Origin: Streptomyces sp. MBT53
GTDB taxonomy: Bacteria > Actinomycetota > Actinomycetes > Streptomycetales > Streptomycetaceae
Assembly (NCBI RefSeq): GCF_016654115.1
Contig: NZ_JAEQAZ010000129.1
Span: 1 to 42,971 of the forward strand
Direction: 5' to 3'
Length of the DNA stretch: 42,971 bases
Numbering within the stretch: the stretch's first letter is position 1; every line of letters begins with the position of its first letter. A program made the position numbers and the translations under genes. This document shows, piece after piece, positions 34,810-42,971 of this stretch. The notes beneath the pieces were generated by a model. The model did no database searches and was not told the origin of the DNA. It was given only the letters and a program-made list of their open reading frames with translations.

Positions 34810-35358
34810 TCAGGAACTTGGCCGGAAATCGTTCGTTGTCCGGGTGGTCATGTCCGCTATACGGAGCGCCACTTGGCGCTTCCCTGACCGTGAGGTGAAC
34901 CTCTTCCCGCGGCCCGCGTTCCCCCACCCGTCGAGAACTCCCACGGTCACGTCGATCGCCGCGCAGACGGCGACCGCGGCAGCGATGGCGCGTACCCGCC
35001 ACGTGAGCGGCCGGCCCGTTCGCCCGGACACGGTGACGACCAGGTCCTTGCCGTCCGTCCGGGGCTGGTCGGTTGCCCGTTCGGGAAGGCGCGCCCGCAC
35101 GGCGGCACTGAACGCGGCCACGGCGGGGGCGGCGGCATCCCGCAGCGCGTACACGGCAGCCGGACGGTCGGCCTGCGCGGTGGTCAGGACGATCTCGATG
35201 GTGCGGTCCAGACCGCGGACTGTCTCGATGGCCTCCAGCGGGATACGCGCGATACATCCGTCCTGTTCCCACCGCGCATGGTCCGAGCCGCTCTCGAAGC
35301 GGGCCGTGGCATTGCGGCCATGCAGGACGAGTGAGGGCAGCGAAGGCGTGGTTGTCAC
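34810..35358 (-). CDS. Hypothetical protein, PH-like domain with one membrane helix
   Basis: 182 residues. The first 110 have short beta-strand patterns (LVLHGRNATARFES, ARIPLEAIETV, IEIVLT) resembling small PH-like/DUF4429-type domains; this is only a resemblance. A segment containing VRAIAAAVAVCAAIDVTVGVL at about 137-159 is a likely membrane helix. The rest is short, basic and low-complexity, and might result from truncation or a frameshift. GTG at 35358 was chosen because the upstream frame is repeat-rich and lacks similarity; no ribosome site is seen. It lies after the ABC exporter pair and before the proteases; a role is not evident. Confidence 0.6.
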   Translation of the reverse strand: MTTTPSLPSLVLHGRNATARFESGSDHARWEQDGCIARIPLEAIETVRGLDRTIEIVLTTAQADRPAAVYALRDAAAPAVAAFSAAVRARLPERATDQPRTDGKDLVVTVSGRTGRPLTWRVRAIAAAVAVCAAIDVTVGVLDGWGNAGRGKRFTSRSGKRQVALRIADMTTRTTNDFRPSS

Positions 35359-35418
35359 GCCCGTATGAGAGCCGCGAACATCGGACGGTTGCACGCGAAC
35401 GGGGCGGGACGGGACGGC

Positions 35419-35448
35419 GCTTGGCGGAGCGGGGCTTGGCGGAGCGGG
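35419..35448. repeat. Perfect 15-bp tandem duplication
   Basis: GCTTGGCGGAGCGGG occurs twice back to back (35419-35433, 35434-35448) in the 106-base gap after the ABC exporter gene. The unit is unrelated to the 15-bp repeat after the lrp gene. Confidence 0.92.
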
Positions 35449-35464
35449 CGAGGACCGCCCGGCG

Positions 35465-37237
35465 TCAGTCGTCCGACGCCGCCCGCCCGTTCCCGTGCCA
35501 CGAATGCCACAGCGCCGCGTACGCGCCCTCCGCCGCCACCAGCTCATCGTGCGGCCCGAGTTCGGTCAGCAGCCCGTTCTCCATCACCGCCACCCGGTCC
35601 GCGTCGTGGGCGGTGTGCAGCCGGTGCGCGATGGCGATGACGGTACGGCCCTCCAGCACGGCGGCCAGCGCGCGTTCGGTGTGCCGGGCGGTGGCCGGAT
35701 CCAGCAGGGCCGTCGCCTCGTCCAGGATCAGCGTGTGCGGGTCGGCCAACACCACGCGGGCCAGCGCGAGTTGCTGCGCCTGTGAACCGTCCGTGGCCCG
35801 ACCGTCCGCGCCCAGCGGGGTGTTGAGCCCGTCCGGCAGCTCCCGCACCCACTCCTCCGCGCCGACCGCCGCCAGTGCCGCCCACAACTCCTCGTCCGTG
35901 GCGGCCGGTTCGGCGATCAGGAGGTTCTCGCGGACCGAGCCCAGGAAGACGTGGTGCTCCTGGGTGACCAGCACGACCTGGCGGCGCAGTGTCTCCGGCG
36001 AGAGTCCGGAGACCGGCACCCCGCCCACGGTCACCGTGCCCTCGGTCGGCGCGTCGACGCCCGCCAGCAGCCGGCTCAGCGTGGTCTTTCCGGCGCCCGA
36101 CGGGCCGACGACCGCCAGCCGTTCGCCCGGCCGCACCGACAGGTCCACGCCGTGCAGCACCTCGCCGCCGCGCTCGTAGGCGTACCGCACCCCGGTCACA
36201 TCGATCCGGTCGTCCGCCGGAGCCGGCGCGTCCCCGTCGCCCTCCGCGCGCGGCGCCCGGGCCAGCCCCTCCACCCGGGCGAACGAGGCGCCGCTGCTCT
36301 GCAGTTGCTCGACCCGCATCAGGATCTGGTCCAAGGGCTCGGTGAACTGCCGCAGATACAGCGCCGCCGCCACCACCGCGCCCACACCCACCGCCCCGCG
36401 CGCGTGCAGCCACCCGCCGACCAGCAGCACGCCCGCCACCGGGATCGTGTACGACACCTCGACCGCGGGGAAGAACACGGTCCGCAGGAACAGCGTGTAC
36501 AACCGGGCCCGCTTGGCGGTCTCCAGGGTGTCCCGGCTCGCCATGACCTGGCGCTCCTGGAGCCGGAACGCCTCCACCGTGCGCGCCCCGGACGCGGTCG
36601 CCGTCAGGATCTCGGCGACCTCCGACATCGCCGCGCCCTCCGCGAGATAGCCGTCCCGGGCCCGGCGCAGATACCAGCGCAGCGCGAACCAGATCGGCGT
36701 CAGACCCAACACCCCGAACAGCCCGAGCAGCGGGTCGAGCGCGAACACCGCGCCCATCACGAACAGCGCCTGCACCGAGCAGACCAGCAGTTCGGGCGCG
36801 ACGTCCCGCAGGGTCGTGCCCACGGTCGCCACGTCGGAGGTGCCGCGCGCCGTCAGATCGCCCGTCCCGGCCCGCTCCACCACCGACGCGGGCAGCGCCA
36901 GCGCCCGGTCGACGAAGTCCTCCCGGACCCGGGCCAGCGTGCGCTCCCCGAACCGGTACCCCACGTACCGCGCCCAGCGCGCCAGCAGCAACTGGGCCAG
37001 CGAGCACACCACGATGACCAGCGCCAGCCGGTCCACCACCCCCACTCCGGCCCCGGCCCGCACCTCGTCCACGATCCGCCCGAGCAGCCACGGCCCGACC
37101 AGCCCGGCCCCGGCGGCCAGCGCGTTCACCACCAGCACGACGGCGAAGGCCCGCCGGTCCACCCGGATCAGCCGGACCGCGGCCCGCCGCACCTCGGCCC
37201 GTTCGGCGACCGGGAGTTGACCTTTGTCCGCCGTCAC
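35465..37237 (-). CDS. ABC exporter half-transporter, catalytic Walker motifs but divergent signature
   Basis: 590 residues: six membrane helices (about 30-320), then a nucleotide-binding domain. Walker A VVGPSGAGKTT (378-386), Q-loop VTQEHH, Walker B TLILDEAT (502-509) and H-loop IAHRL are intact. The signature, normally LSGGQ, is TDGSQAQQ (482-489). In a dimer each ATP site combines Walker motifs of one subunit with the signature of the other. This protein therefore supplies the Walker half of one good site, and its partner at 37234-38964 supplies the LSGGQ. The GTG start overlaps the partner's stop (GTGA at 37234-37237), with AGGAGG upstream. Substrate unknown; export of a lipid, peptide or drug is typical for the family. 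Confidence 0.92.
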   Translation of the reverse strand: MTADKGQLPVAERAEVRRAAVRLIRVDRRAFAVVLVVNALAAGAGLVGPWLLGRIVDEVRAGAGVGVVDRLALVIVVCSLAQLLLARWARYVGYRFGERTLARVREDFVDRALALPASVVERAGTGDLTARGTSDVATVGTTLRDVAPELLVCSVQALFVMGAVFALDPLLGLFGVLGLTPIWFALRWYLRRARDGYLAEGAAMSEVAEILTATASGARTVEAFRLQERQVMASRDTLETAKRARLYTLFLRTVFFPAVEVSYTIPVAGVLLVGGWLHARGAVGVGAVVAAALYLRQFTEPLDQILMRVEQLQSSGASFARVEGLARAPRAEGDGDAPAPADDRIDVTGVRYAYERGGEVLHGVDLSVRPGERLAVVGPSGAGKTTLSRLLAGVDAPTEGTVTVGGVPVSGLSPETLRRQVVLVTQEHHVFLGSVRENLLIAEPAATDEELWAALAAVGAEEWVRELPDGLNTPLGADGRATDGSQAQQLALARVVLADPHTLILDEATALLDPATARHTERALAAVLEGRTVIAIAHRLHTAHDADRVAVMENGLLTELGPHDELVAAEGAYAALWHSWHGNGRAASDD

Positions 37238-38964
37238 CGTGCGACCTCCTCCGTGTCCGCATCCGCATCCGCACCCGCGTCCCGGGCCACCAGCGCGCGA
37301 TAGCCGGGTTCCTCCGCCAGCAGCCGACGGTGCTCGCCGCCGGCCGCCACCTTGCCGTCGACCAGGTAGAGGACCGTGTCCGCCTGGTCCAGGACCAGCG
37401 GGGACGTCGTGGTCACCACCGTCGTACGGCCCGAGCGCGCCTCGCGCAGCCGCCGGGCGACCGCCGCCTCCGTGTGCGCGTCCAGCGCCGAGGTCGGCTC
37501 CACCGCGAGCAGCACCTCGGGCTCGGCGAGCAACGCCCTTACCAGCCGCACCCGTTGGCGCTGCCCGCCGGAGAGACTGCGGCCCTGTGCGGCCACGAGT
37601 GAGTCGAGACCCTCCGGCAGGCCCTGCACGATGTCGTCGGCGGCACCGGCGAACACGGCCTCGGCCACCGCCTCCGCCGACCGCTCCCGCCGCCCGGACA
37701 CCACCTCCCGCAGCGGTCCGGCGAACAGGTCTGCCTCGTTGTCCGCGACCAGGATCCGGGACCTGACCTGGTCCAGCGGAATCGCGTCGAGCGCGACCCC
37801 GCCCCAGGTGACCCGGGACGGCGCGTACCGGCCGAGCCGGTCGACCACGGCCAGCGTCTCCCCGGGCCGCGCCCCGACCAGCGCGGTCAGCCGCCCCGGC
37901 ACCACCCGCACCCCGGAGTCGGGGTCGTGCAGGGCGGCAGGTTCGGCGGGCGCGGCCGACGTGCCCGTGTCCGCCTCGGGCTGGAGCGCCAGCAGCCGTA
38001 CGACCCTCCGCGCGGCGACCACGCCCCGGCTCAGCTCGTAGACCATCTGCACGAAGAAGGCCACCGGGCCCACCAGGACCGCGACATAGCCGTACACGGC
38101 GACCAACTCGCCCACGCTGAGCTGCCCTTGGGCCGCCAGCCGGGCCGCGAGCCAGGTCACCACGGCGAGGAACAGGGTCGGCAGCCCGACCCCGATCGCC
38201 TGCACCCAGCTGGCCACCGCGCCCACCCGGTAGCCCTGCGACCGCAGCCGCTGCGAGTCACGCCGGAACGCGTCCGCGAACAGCCCTTTGCCACCAAGCC
38301 CGTTGAGGACCCGCAGCCCGCCCGAGAGGTCGGCGATACGCGCGGTCAGCACGCTCTGCCGCTCCCGGTACTCCGTCTCCACACCTTGCAGCCGCCGGGT
38401 CAACGGCCCCGCGAGCAGCGCGAGCACCGGCACCCCCAGCAGCACTACGGCGGCCAGCGGCGCCGAGATCGACAGCAGCACCCCGGCCACCACGCCGTAG
38501 ACGACCAGGGCGCCGAAGCCGGGGCCGACGACGGTCAGGGACTGGGCGATCGTCCACACGTCACCGACGCCGATCGTGATGACCTCGCCCGCCCGCGCCC
38601 GGCGCGACAGCACGGCGCCCAGCCGGACCGCCTGGCCCACGATCAGCTTCACCGTGCGGAAGTTGGCGTCCATCCGCACCCGGGTCATGGTGCGGTGCCG
38701 CATGATGCTCAGCCACGAGTTGACCGCCCCGACCACGAACAGCGCCCCGGTCCACCAGGCCAGCGTGCCCAAATGCCCCGGCACCAGACCGTCGTCGACC
38801 GCCCGCGCCATCAGATACGGCGCCGCCGCCATCAGCACCATCCACACGCTCGACAGCAGCGCCCCGACCACCGCCCGCCACCGCTGCCGCATCACCAGCC
38901 ACCACAGGAAGTGCCAGCCGCCCCGACAGTCGGGTGTCCCGGGATCCTCGTAGGCGTCGATCAT
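37234..38964 (-). CDS. ABC exporter half-transporter with degenerate nucleotide-binding domain
   Basis: 576 residues: six membrane helices (about 30-310) and a nucleotide-binding domain in which most catalytic motifs are gone. The Walker A position reads VGARPGETL (363-371, no lysine). The Q-loop is VADNEAD, the Walker B is LLAVEPTSALD (484-494, Asp replaced by Val), and the H-loop position reads VTTTSPL with no His. Only the signature LSGGQRQR (464-471) is perfect. It can complete the partner's ATP site but should not hydrolyse ATP itself. The ATG at 38964 follows a weak GGGGGC; the open frame upstream is non-homologous. It is first gene of the two-gene operon. Confidence 0.92.
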   Translation of the reverse strand: MIDAYEDPGTPDCRGGWHFLWWLVMRQRWRAVVGALLSSVWMVLMAAAPYLMARAVDDGLVPGHLGTLAWWTGALFVVGAVNSWLSIMRHRTMTRVRMDANFRTVKLIVGQAVRLGAVLSRRARAGEVITIGVGDVWTIAQSLTVVGPGFGALVVYGVVAGVLLSISAPLAAVVLLGVPVLALLAGPLTRRLQGVETEYRERQSVLTARIADLSGGLRVLNGLGGKGLFADAFRRDSQRLRSQGYRVGAVASWVQAIGVGLPTLFLAVVTWLAARLAAQGQLSVGELVAVYGYVAVLVGPVAFFVQMVYELSRGVVAARRVVRLLALQPEADTGTSAAPAEPAALHDPDSGVRVVPGRLTALVGARPGETLAVVDRLGRYAPSRVTWGGVALDAIPLDQVRSRILVADNEADLFAGPLREVVSGRRERSAEAVAEAVFAGAADDIVQGLPEGLDSLVAAQGRSLSGGQRQRVRLVRALLAEPEVLLAVEPTSALDAHTEAAVARRLREARSGRTTVVTTTSPLVLDQADTVLYLVDGKVAAGGEHRRLLAEEPGYRALVARDAGADADADTEEVAR

Positions 38965-39243
38965 CACTGCCCCCGTCGTCGCCGTGGTTTCCCCGCCCGC
39001 CGTCCCCGTACGGGTTTCCCTCGACCTTCGCCACCGGATCCCGCGGAATCGTGGTGGGCGAGCTCGGTCTCGTCGGGCGCGGACGGGCAAGGCATGGTCA
39101 AAACCCTGTCAGCGGTGATCGGGCGGGGGCAACCGGGTTTCCCCGGTGCGGCGGCGTCCCTAATATCTCAGTGCTGCGCGACGCCACGGCGGTCACTGAG
39201 TGAGCTGTCACCGAGCCATCCCCCCTTGCGAAAGGCCTCCGAC
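38965..39243. other. Divergent intergenic region, ABC exporter operon and lectin-like gene
   Basis: 279 bases, largest gap in the window. A TAATAT at 39161-39166 is a good -10 for the rightward lectin-like gene, with TTTCCC (39138-39143) as a weak -35 at 17 bases. GTTTCCC occurs three times in the gap. No RNA gene or protein-coding signal was found. Confidence 0.4.
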
Positions 39244-40308
39244 GTGTCCCTGTTAGCCACCCGCCGCCTCGGGCGTGTCCTGCGCTGCCTGGTGGCAGCC
39301 GCCCTGAGTGTCGCCACCGTGGTGGTGGCCGCGGCGTCCGCGCACGCCGTCACGATCACCCTCATCCTCACCTCCGCCGACGGCGGGATGCTGTGCGGGT
39401 ACGGCTACCCCAACCCTGTGCACTTCGTGTCCACCAACGTCGGCGGCGCCGACTTGGACCCCTCGTGCCAGTGGACGCTGAAAGCGGTGGGAGACAACTA
39501 CTACGTGTACAACACCGGCATCGGTGAGTACATCACTCTGGCGGGCAACCCCGCCAAAGGTGTCAGCCTCCTTCTCAAACCACTGCTCTCCGGTGCGTCC
39601 GCGGTCAACCTGCAGCAGTTCAACTTCAGCAGCCAGACCGGGAACGGCGGCGTGGCGATACGCCCGACCAACAACCTCGATCTCAACATCAACAGGAACG
39701 GCTACGACCCCAACAACGTAGGCGTCATGCTCACCACGTGGGATCAGAATCGGCGGTCCATGAGCTGGCAGTTCACCATGGTGGACCCGGTCGCGACGCC
39801 ACCCAAGGCCACCCTCACCCCCGCACCGTTCAGCGTCGGGTCCTACGGATTGTTGGTGGACCAGTCCGCGCGGCCGCTCGCCGGCTCTCCCCGCCCCGGT
39901 ATGGCCCTCTGCGCCGACACGGATGACAGCAACGTGCGGCTACAGCTGCTCAGCCGGTCCATCAACCCGTACTGCATATGGCAGAAGGGCAGGCCCGACG
40001 GAATCCCGTCGAACGTGATCTACCTGTACAACCCCGCCACCGGCAAGGTCCTCGACATCAACGGCAGCGGCCCGCTGAACGACCCCACCCCCGTCAACCT
40101 GCAGCCGTTCTACACCAACCCGCTGCAGACCTACGAGTGGTGGAACCCGGCAACCACCGACCTCGGCTACACGGCGTTCCGCCCTTCCGGCAACTACGAC
40201 CTCAACCTCAACGGCTACTCCGCCGCGTTCGTGCAGCCCGCCGCGGTCACCTCCTGGAGCACCGGCCTCACCCAGGCCCAGATGAGCTGGAGTTTCATCC
40301 CCCTGTGA
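39244..40308 (+). CDS. Secreted protein with two lectin-like (beta-trefoil-like) domains; TTA codon
   Basis: 354 residues. A Sec signal peptide ends near SAHA-V (about 35). The mature part is two copies of a domain of about 150 residues (36-178 and 195-354). Each has a cysteine pair about 20-25 apart followed by x-W (C51...C75-QW; C223...C244-IW) and a YNTG/YNPATG turn. VNLQ(Q/P)F and (N)xDLN(I/L)N follow, and the copy ends in MSWxF. The ending recalls the Q-x-W motif of ricin-type trefoils, but the fold is inferred. The start is GTG at 39244, with GAAAGG upstream. Codon 4 is TTA (39253-39255), so translation should depend on the bldA tRNA and occur late in development. Ligand unknown; sugar binding is a guess. 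Confidence 0.82.
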   Translation: MSLLATRRLGRVLRCLVAAALSVATVVVAAASAHAVTITLILTSADGGMLCGYGYPNPVHFVSTNVGGADLDPSCQWTLKAVGDNYYVYNTGIGEYITLAGNPAKGVSLLLKPLLSGASAVNLQQFNFSSQTGNGGVAIRPTNNLDLNINRNGYDPNNVGVMLTTWDQNRRSMSWQFTMVDPVATPPKATLTPAPFSVGSYGLLVDQSARPLAGSPRPGMALCADTDDSNVRLQLLSRSINPYCIWQKGRPDGIPSNVIYLYNPATGKVLDINGSGPLNDPTPVNLQPFYTNPLQTYEWWNPATTDLGYTAFRPSGNYDLNLNGYSAAFVQPAAVTSWSTGLTQAQMSWSFIPL

Positions 40309-40335
40309 CGGCCTGTGGCGGGGCGGCTCTCCTTC

Positions 40336-42195
40336 TCACGCCAGACTGTCCCGCCACGCCCGGTGCAGATCCGAGAACCGCCCGGTCCCCGCGATGAGTT
40401 CGGCCGGGCGGCCGTCCTCGACGATCCGGCCGTGCTCCATGACCAGCACCCGGTCCGCGATCTCGACGGTGGACAGCCGGTGCGCGATCACCACCGCCGT
40501 ACGGCCCCGCAGGACCGTCGACATGGCCCGCTGCACGGCCTGTTCGCCCGGTACGTCGAGCGAACTGGTCGCCTCGTCCAGGATCAGTACCGCCGGGTCG
40601 GCGAGCAACGCCCGCGCGAACGCCACGAGTTGACGCTGACCGGCCGAGATACGGCCACCCCGTTTGCGTACGTCCGTGTCGTAGCCGTCGGGCAGCGCGC
40701 TGATGAAGTCGTGCGCGCCGATCGCCTTCGCGGCCCGCTCGATCTCCTCACGGGGCGCGTCCGGACGGCCGATCGCGATGTTCTCGGCGACCGTGCCGGA
40801 GAACAGGAACGCCTCCTGCGTCACCATCACCACCCCGCGCCGCAGTTCGGGCCCGGACAGCTCGCGCAGGTCCACGCCGTCGAGCAGCACCCGCCCGTCC
40901 GAGGGGTCGTAGAAGCGGGCCAGCAGCTTGGCCAGGGTGGACTTGCCGGCGCCGGTGGAGCCGACCACGGCGACCGTCTGTCCGGCCGGGAGGGTGAGGT
41001 CGAAGACGGGCAGCACCTCGCCGCCGGTGCGGTAGGCGAAGCGGACCCCGTCGAAGACCACCTCGCGGCCGGGCTGTTCCGACTCAAGTGCGGGCAGCTG
41101 CAAGGGTGTTGACGGCTCGGGCACGGACGGTGTCTGGGCCAGCAGGCCCGCGATCTTCTGCAGGGAGGCGGCGGCCGACTGGTAGGAGTTGAGGAACATG
41201 CCGAGCCGGTCGATCGGGTCGTAGAGCCGCCGTAGATACAGCACCGCGGCGGCCAGGACGCCCAGTTCCAGGGAGCCGTCCGCGACCCGGTTCGCGCCCC
41301 ACAGCACGATCACCGCGACCGCCGTGTTGGCGACCAGGCGGGAGCCGGTGACATAGCGGGCCATCTCCAACAGGGCGTCGCCGTTGGACCGTTCGTGCCG
41401 CTGGTTGAGGATCCGGAAGTCGGCGTCGTTCACCGCCTCGCGACGGAACGCGCGCACCGGGCGGATGCCGTTCATCGTCTCCACGAACTTCACGATCACC
41501 CGCGCGATCGCCGTGGACCGCGCCCCGTACACCCGCACCGCGCGCCGCTGGTAGACCCGCACCAGCAGATACAGCGGCACGAAGGACGCCACCGCGACCG
41601 CGCCCAGCCCCAGGTCCAGCCAGAGCAGCATCGCCGAGATGTAGACGAACGACAGGATGACCGTGATCAGTTCCTGGAGGCCCTCGCTGAGCAGTTCGCG
41701 CAGCGCCTCGACGTCCGTGGTGGAACGGGAGATGAGCCGGCCGGACGTGTAGCGCTCGTGGAAGTCGATGCTCAGCGCCTGCGCGTGCCGGAAGATCCGG
41801 CCGCGCAGATCGAGCAGCACGTCCTGGTTGACGCGGGCGGAGGCGCCGATGAACGCGTACTGCAGGCCGCCGGAGAGCAGCGCGCACAGCAGATAGCCGA
41901 CGGCCACGGCGATCAGCGGCCCGCGGTCGTGATCGCGGAACGCGGGCACCGCCCGGTCGATCGCGTACGCCACCAGCAGCGGGCCCACCTGCACGGCCGC
42001 CTGCTGGAGCAGCAGGAGGAGGGTGGTGACGGTGACACGGGCCTTCATGGGCGCGAGCAGGGAACGCAGGAGGGCGGCGGTCGCGCCCGGGGGAGTGGGC
42101 AGGTCGTCGTGGTCGAAAGGGTCGTCCACGGCGTGCGGGCGCGGGGGTTCGTGGTCGTCGTCGGTGGTGGGCGCCGATGTGGTGGGGGCGGTCAT
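40336..42195 (-). CDS. ABC exporter half-transporter (heterodimer subunit, catalytic)
   Basis: 619 residues. An acidic, disordered N-terminus of about 45 residues precedes six membrane helices, then a nucleotide-binding domain with canonical motifs. These are Walker A VVGSTGAGKST, Q-loop VTQEAFLF, Walker B VLILDEATSSLD and H-loop IAHRLSTV. The signature is slightly altered to ISAGQRQ. The ATG overlaps the stop of the upstream subunit gene (ATGA at 42192-42195). The pair therefore resembles heterodimeric exporters such as TM287/288 or BmrCD, in which one ATP site is catalytic and the other mainly structural. Multidrug or lipid export is the usual role; the substrate is unknown. Convergent with the lectin-like gene across 27 bases. 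Confidence 0.94.
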   Translation of the reverse strand: MTAPTTSAPTTDDDHEPPRPHAVDDPFDHDDLPTPPGATAALLRSLLAPMKARVTVTTLLLLLQQAAVQVGPLLVAYAIDRAVPAFRDHDRGPLIAVAVGYLLCALLSGGLQYAFIGASARVNQDVLLDLRGRIFRHAQALSIDFHERYTSGRLISRSTTDVEALRELLSEGLQELITVILSFVYISAMLLWLDLGLGAVAVASFVPLYLLVRVYQRRAVRVYGARSTAIARVIVKFVETMNGIRPVRAFRREAVNDADFRILNQRHERSNGDALLEMARYVTGSRLVANTAVAVIVLWGANRVADGSLELGVLAAAVLYLRRLYDPIDRLGMFLNSYQSAAASLQKIAGLLAQTPSVPEPSTPLQLPALESEQPGREVVFDGVRFAYRTGGEVLPVFDLTLPAGQTVAVVGSTGAGKSTLAKLLARFYDPSDGRVLLDGVDLRELSGPELRRGVVMVTQEAFLFSGTVAENIAIGRPDAPREEIERAAKAIGAHDFISALPDGYDTDVRKRGGRISAGQRQLVAFARALLADPAVLILDEATSSLDVPGEQAVQRAMSTVLRGRTAVVIAHRLSTVEIADRVLVMEHGRIVEDGRPAELIAGTGRFSDLHRAWRDSLA

Positions 42196-42971
42196 CGTTC
42201 GTCCTCCGGCCGGTCGTGCGGTTCGGATCCCGACATGAGATGCGCGTACTCGGCGTTCGTGCGCAGGAGTTCCTGGTGGGTGCCGACCGCCGTGATACGG
42301 CCGTCCGACAGCAGGGCCACCCGGTCGGCGAGCAGGACCGTGGACGGGCGGTGGGCCACGATCAACGCCGTTGTGTCCGCGAGGACTTGACGCAGGGCTG
42401 CCTCAACTGCGGCCTCCGTGTGGACGTCCAGTGCGGACAGCGGGTCGTCGAGGACGAGGAAGCGGGGTTTGCCCACCACCGCCCTTGCCAGCGCGAGGCG
42501 TTGGCGCTGGCCGCCGGAGAGGCTCAGGCCCTGTTCGCCGACGCGGGTGTCCGTGCCCTGGGGGAGCGCGTGCGCGAAGTCCGCCTGCGCCACGGCCAGT
42601 GCGCGGTCCAACTCCGTTTGTCCCGCGCCCTCTTCGGCGCCCATCAGGACGTTTTCGCCGACGCTGGTCGAGAAGAGGGTCGGCTCTTCGAAGGCCACGG
42701 CTACGAGTGTGCGCAGTTCCTCGCGGGGCATCGATGTGATGTCCTCGCCGTCGAGTGTGATGTGGCCCGAGGTCACCTCGTGGAGGCGGGGGACGAGTGC
42801 GGTGAGGGTGGTTTTGCCTGTGCCGGTGGCGCCGACCAGGGCCATGGATTCGCCGGGTCTGATGTGCAGGTCTATGCGGTCGAGGGTGGGTGGGGAATCG
42901 GGATGGGCGTCTGGGTAGCGGAAGGAGACTGAGGCGAAACGGATGCCGTCGTTTTCGGGTGCGCCGCCGTG
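42192..42971 (-). CDS. ABC exporter half-transporter, C-terminal part (window edge)
   Basis: Only the last 259 codons are inside the window; the frame stays open to the edge, so the membrane domain lies beyond it. The visible part is the nucleotide-binding domain: FRYPDAH at the A-loop, Walker A VGATGTGKTT, and signature LSGGQRQ. The Q-loop reads AFEEPTLF (Gln replaced by Glu). The Walker B is LVLDDPLSALD, with Asp where the catalytic Glu normally sits, and the H-loop is VAHRPS. Those substitutions mark the non-hydrolysing site of a heterodimeric exporter, complementing the downstream subunit. Forms an operon with it through an ATGA overlap. Confidence 0.93.
   Translation of the reverse strand, partial: HGGAPENDGIRFASVSFRYPDAHPDSPPTLDRIDLHIRPGESMALVGATGTGKTTLTALVPRLHEVTSGHITLDGEDITSMPREELRTLVAVAFEEPTLFSTSVGENVLMGAEEGAGQTELDRALAVAQADFAHALPQGTDTRVGEQGLSLSGGQRQRLALARAVVGKPRFLVLDDPLSALDVHTEAAVEAALRQVLADTTALIVAHRPSTVLLADRVALLSDGRITAVGTHQELLRTNAEYAHLMSGSEPHDRPEDER

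Overview
The window is high-GC actinobacterial DNA, almost certainly Streptomyces. Pointers are the many GTG starts with AGGAGG-type ribosome sites, a complete GlgE-pathway cluster (glgE-treS-mak-glgB plus glgP), a sugar ABC importer operon without its own ATPase (as in genera that share MsiK), abundant secreted proteases and a bldA-type TTA codon. From memory the order resembles the glgE isoform-1 region of S. coelicolor (around SCO5430-SCO5452); I could not check this.

Layout. 1-7.5 kb: the 3' end of a STAND/TPR gene meets a three-gene sugar importer operon (two permeases and a lipoprotein). On the other side lies a second, complete STAND/TPR gene in opposite orientation. It is followed by a nucleosidase of the MTA/SAH (PNP-like) family and a divergent four-helix membrane protein. 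These last three genes look like a nucleotide-cleaving conflict (anti-phage or suicide) module and are the best candidate for an undescribed system here. 7.5-11.5 kb: a CitAB/DcuSR-like two-component pair divergent from a dicarboxylate symporter. 11.6-15.6 kb: a DUF2127 membrane protein, an epimerase plus aldo/keto reductase pair divergent from an Lrp-type regulator, and a MerR-thioredoxin operon with a textbook 19-bp-spacer promoter.

15.7-18 kb holds an RNA-polymerase-associated HelD-type helicase, convergent with glgB. 18-30 kb is the storage-glucan block: TreS interconverts trehalose and maltose, Mak makes maltose-1-phosphate, GlgE polymerises it, GlgB branches the chain and GlgP phosphorolyses it. 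A subtilisin-like secreted protease gene sits between glgE and glgP. The GlgB here carries a striking lysine-doublet tail and a repeat-encoded Pro/Ala linker.

30-35.4 kb has a DUF1990 protein, two tandem M4 metalloproteases with the same promoter architecture, and a small membrane-anchored protein. 35.4-43 kb has two heterodimeric ABC exporter pairs. In the first, one subunit has lost almost every catalytic motif except the signature, and its partner has the reciprocal defect. Between the pairs lies a secreted protein with two copies of a lectin-like domain and a TTA codon at residue 4.

No tRNA, rRNA, CRISPR array, insertion sequence or prophage was recognised. No gene-free gap exceeds 300 bases; the largest, 38965-39243 and 32391-32646, are described in the list.
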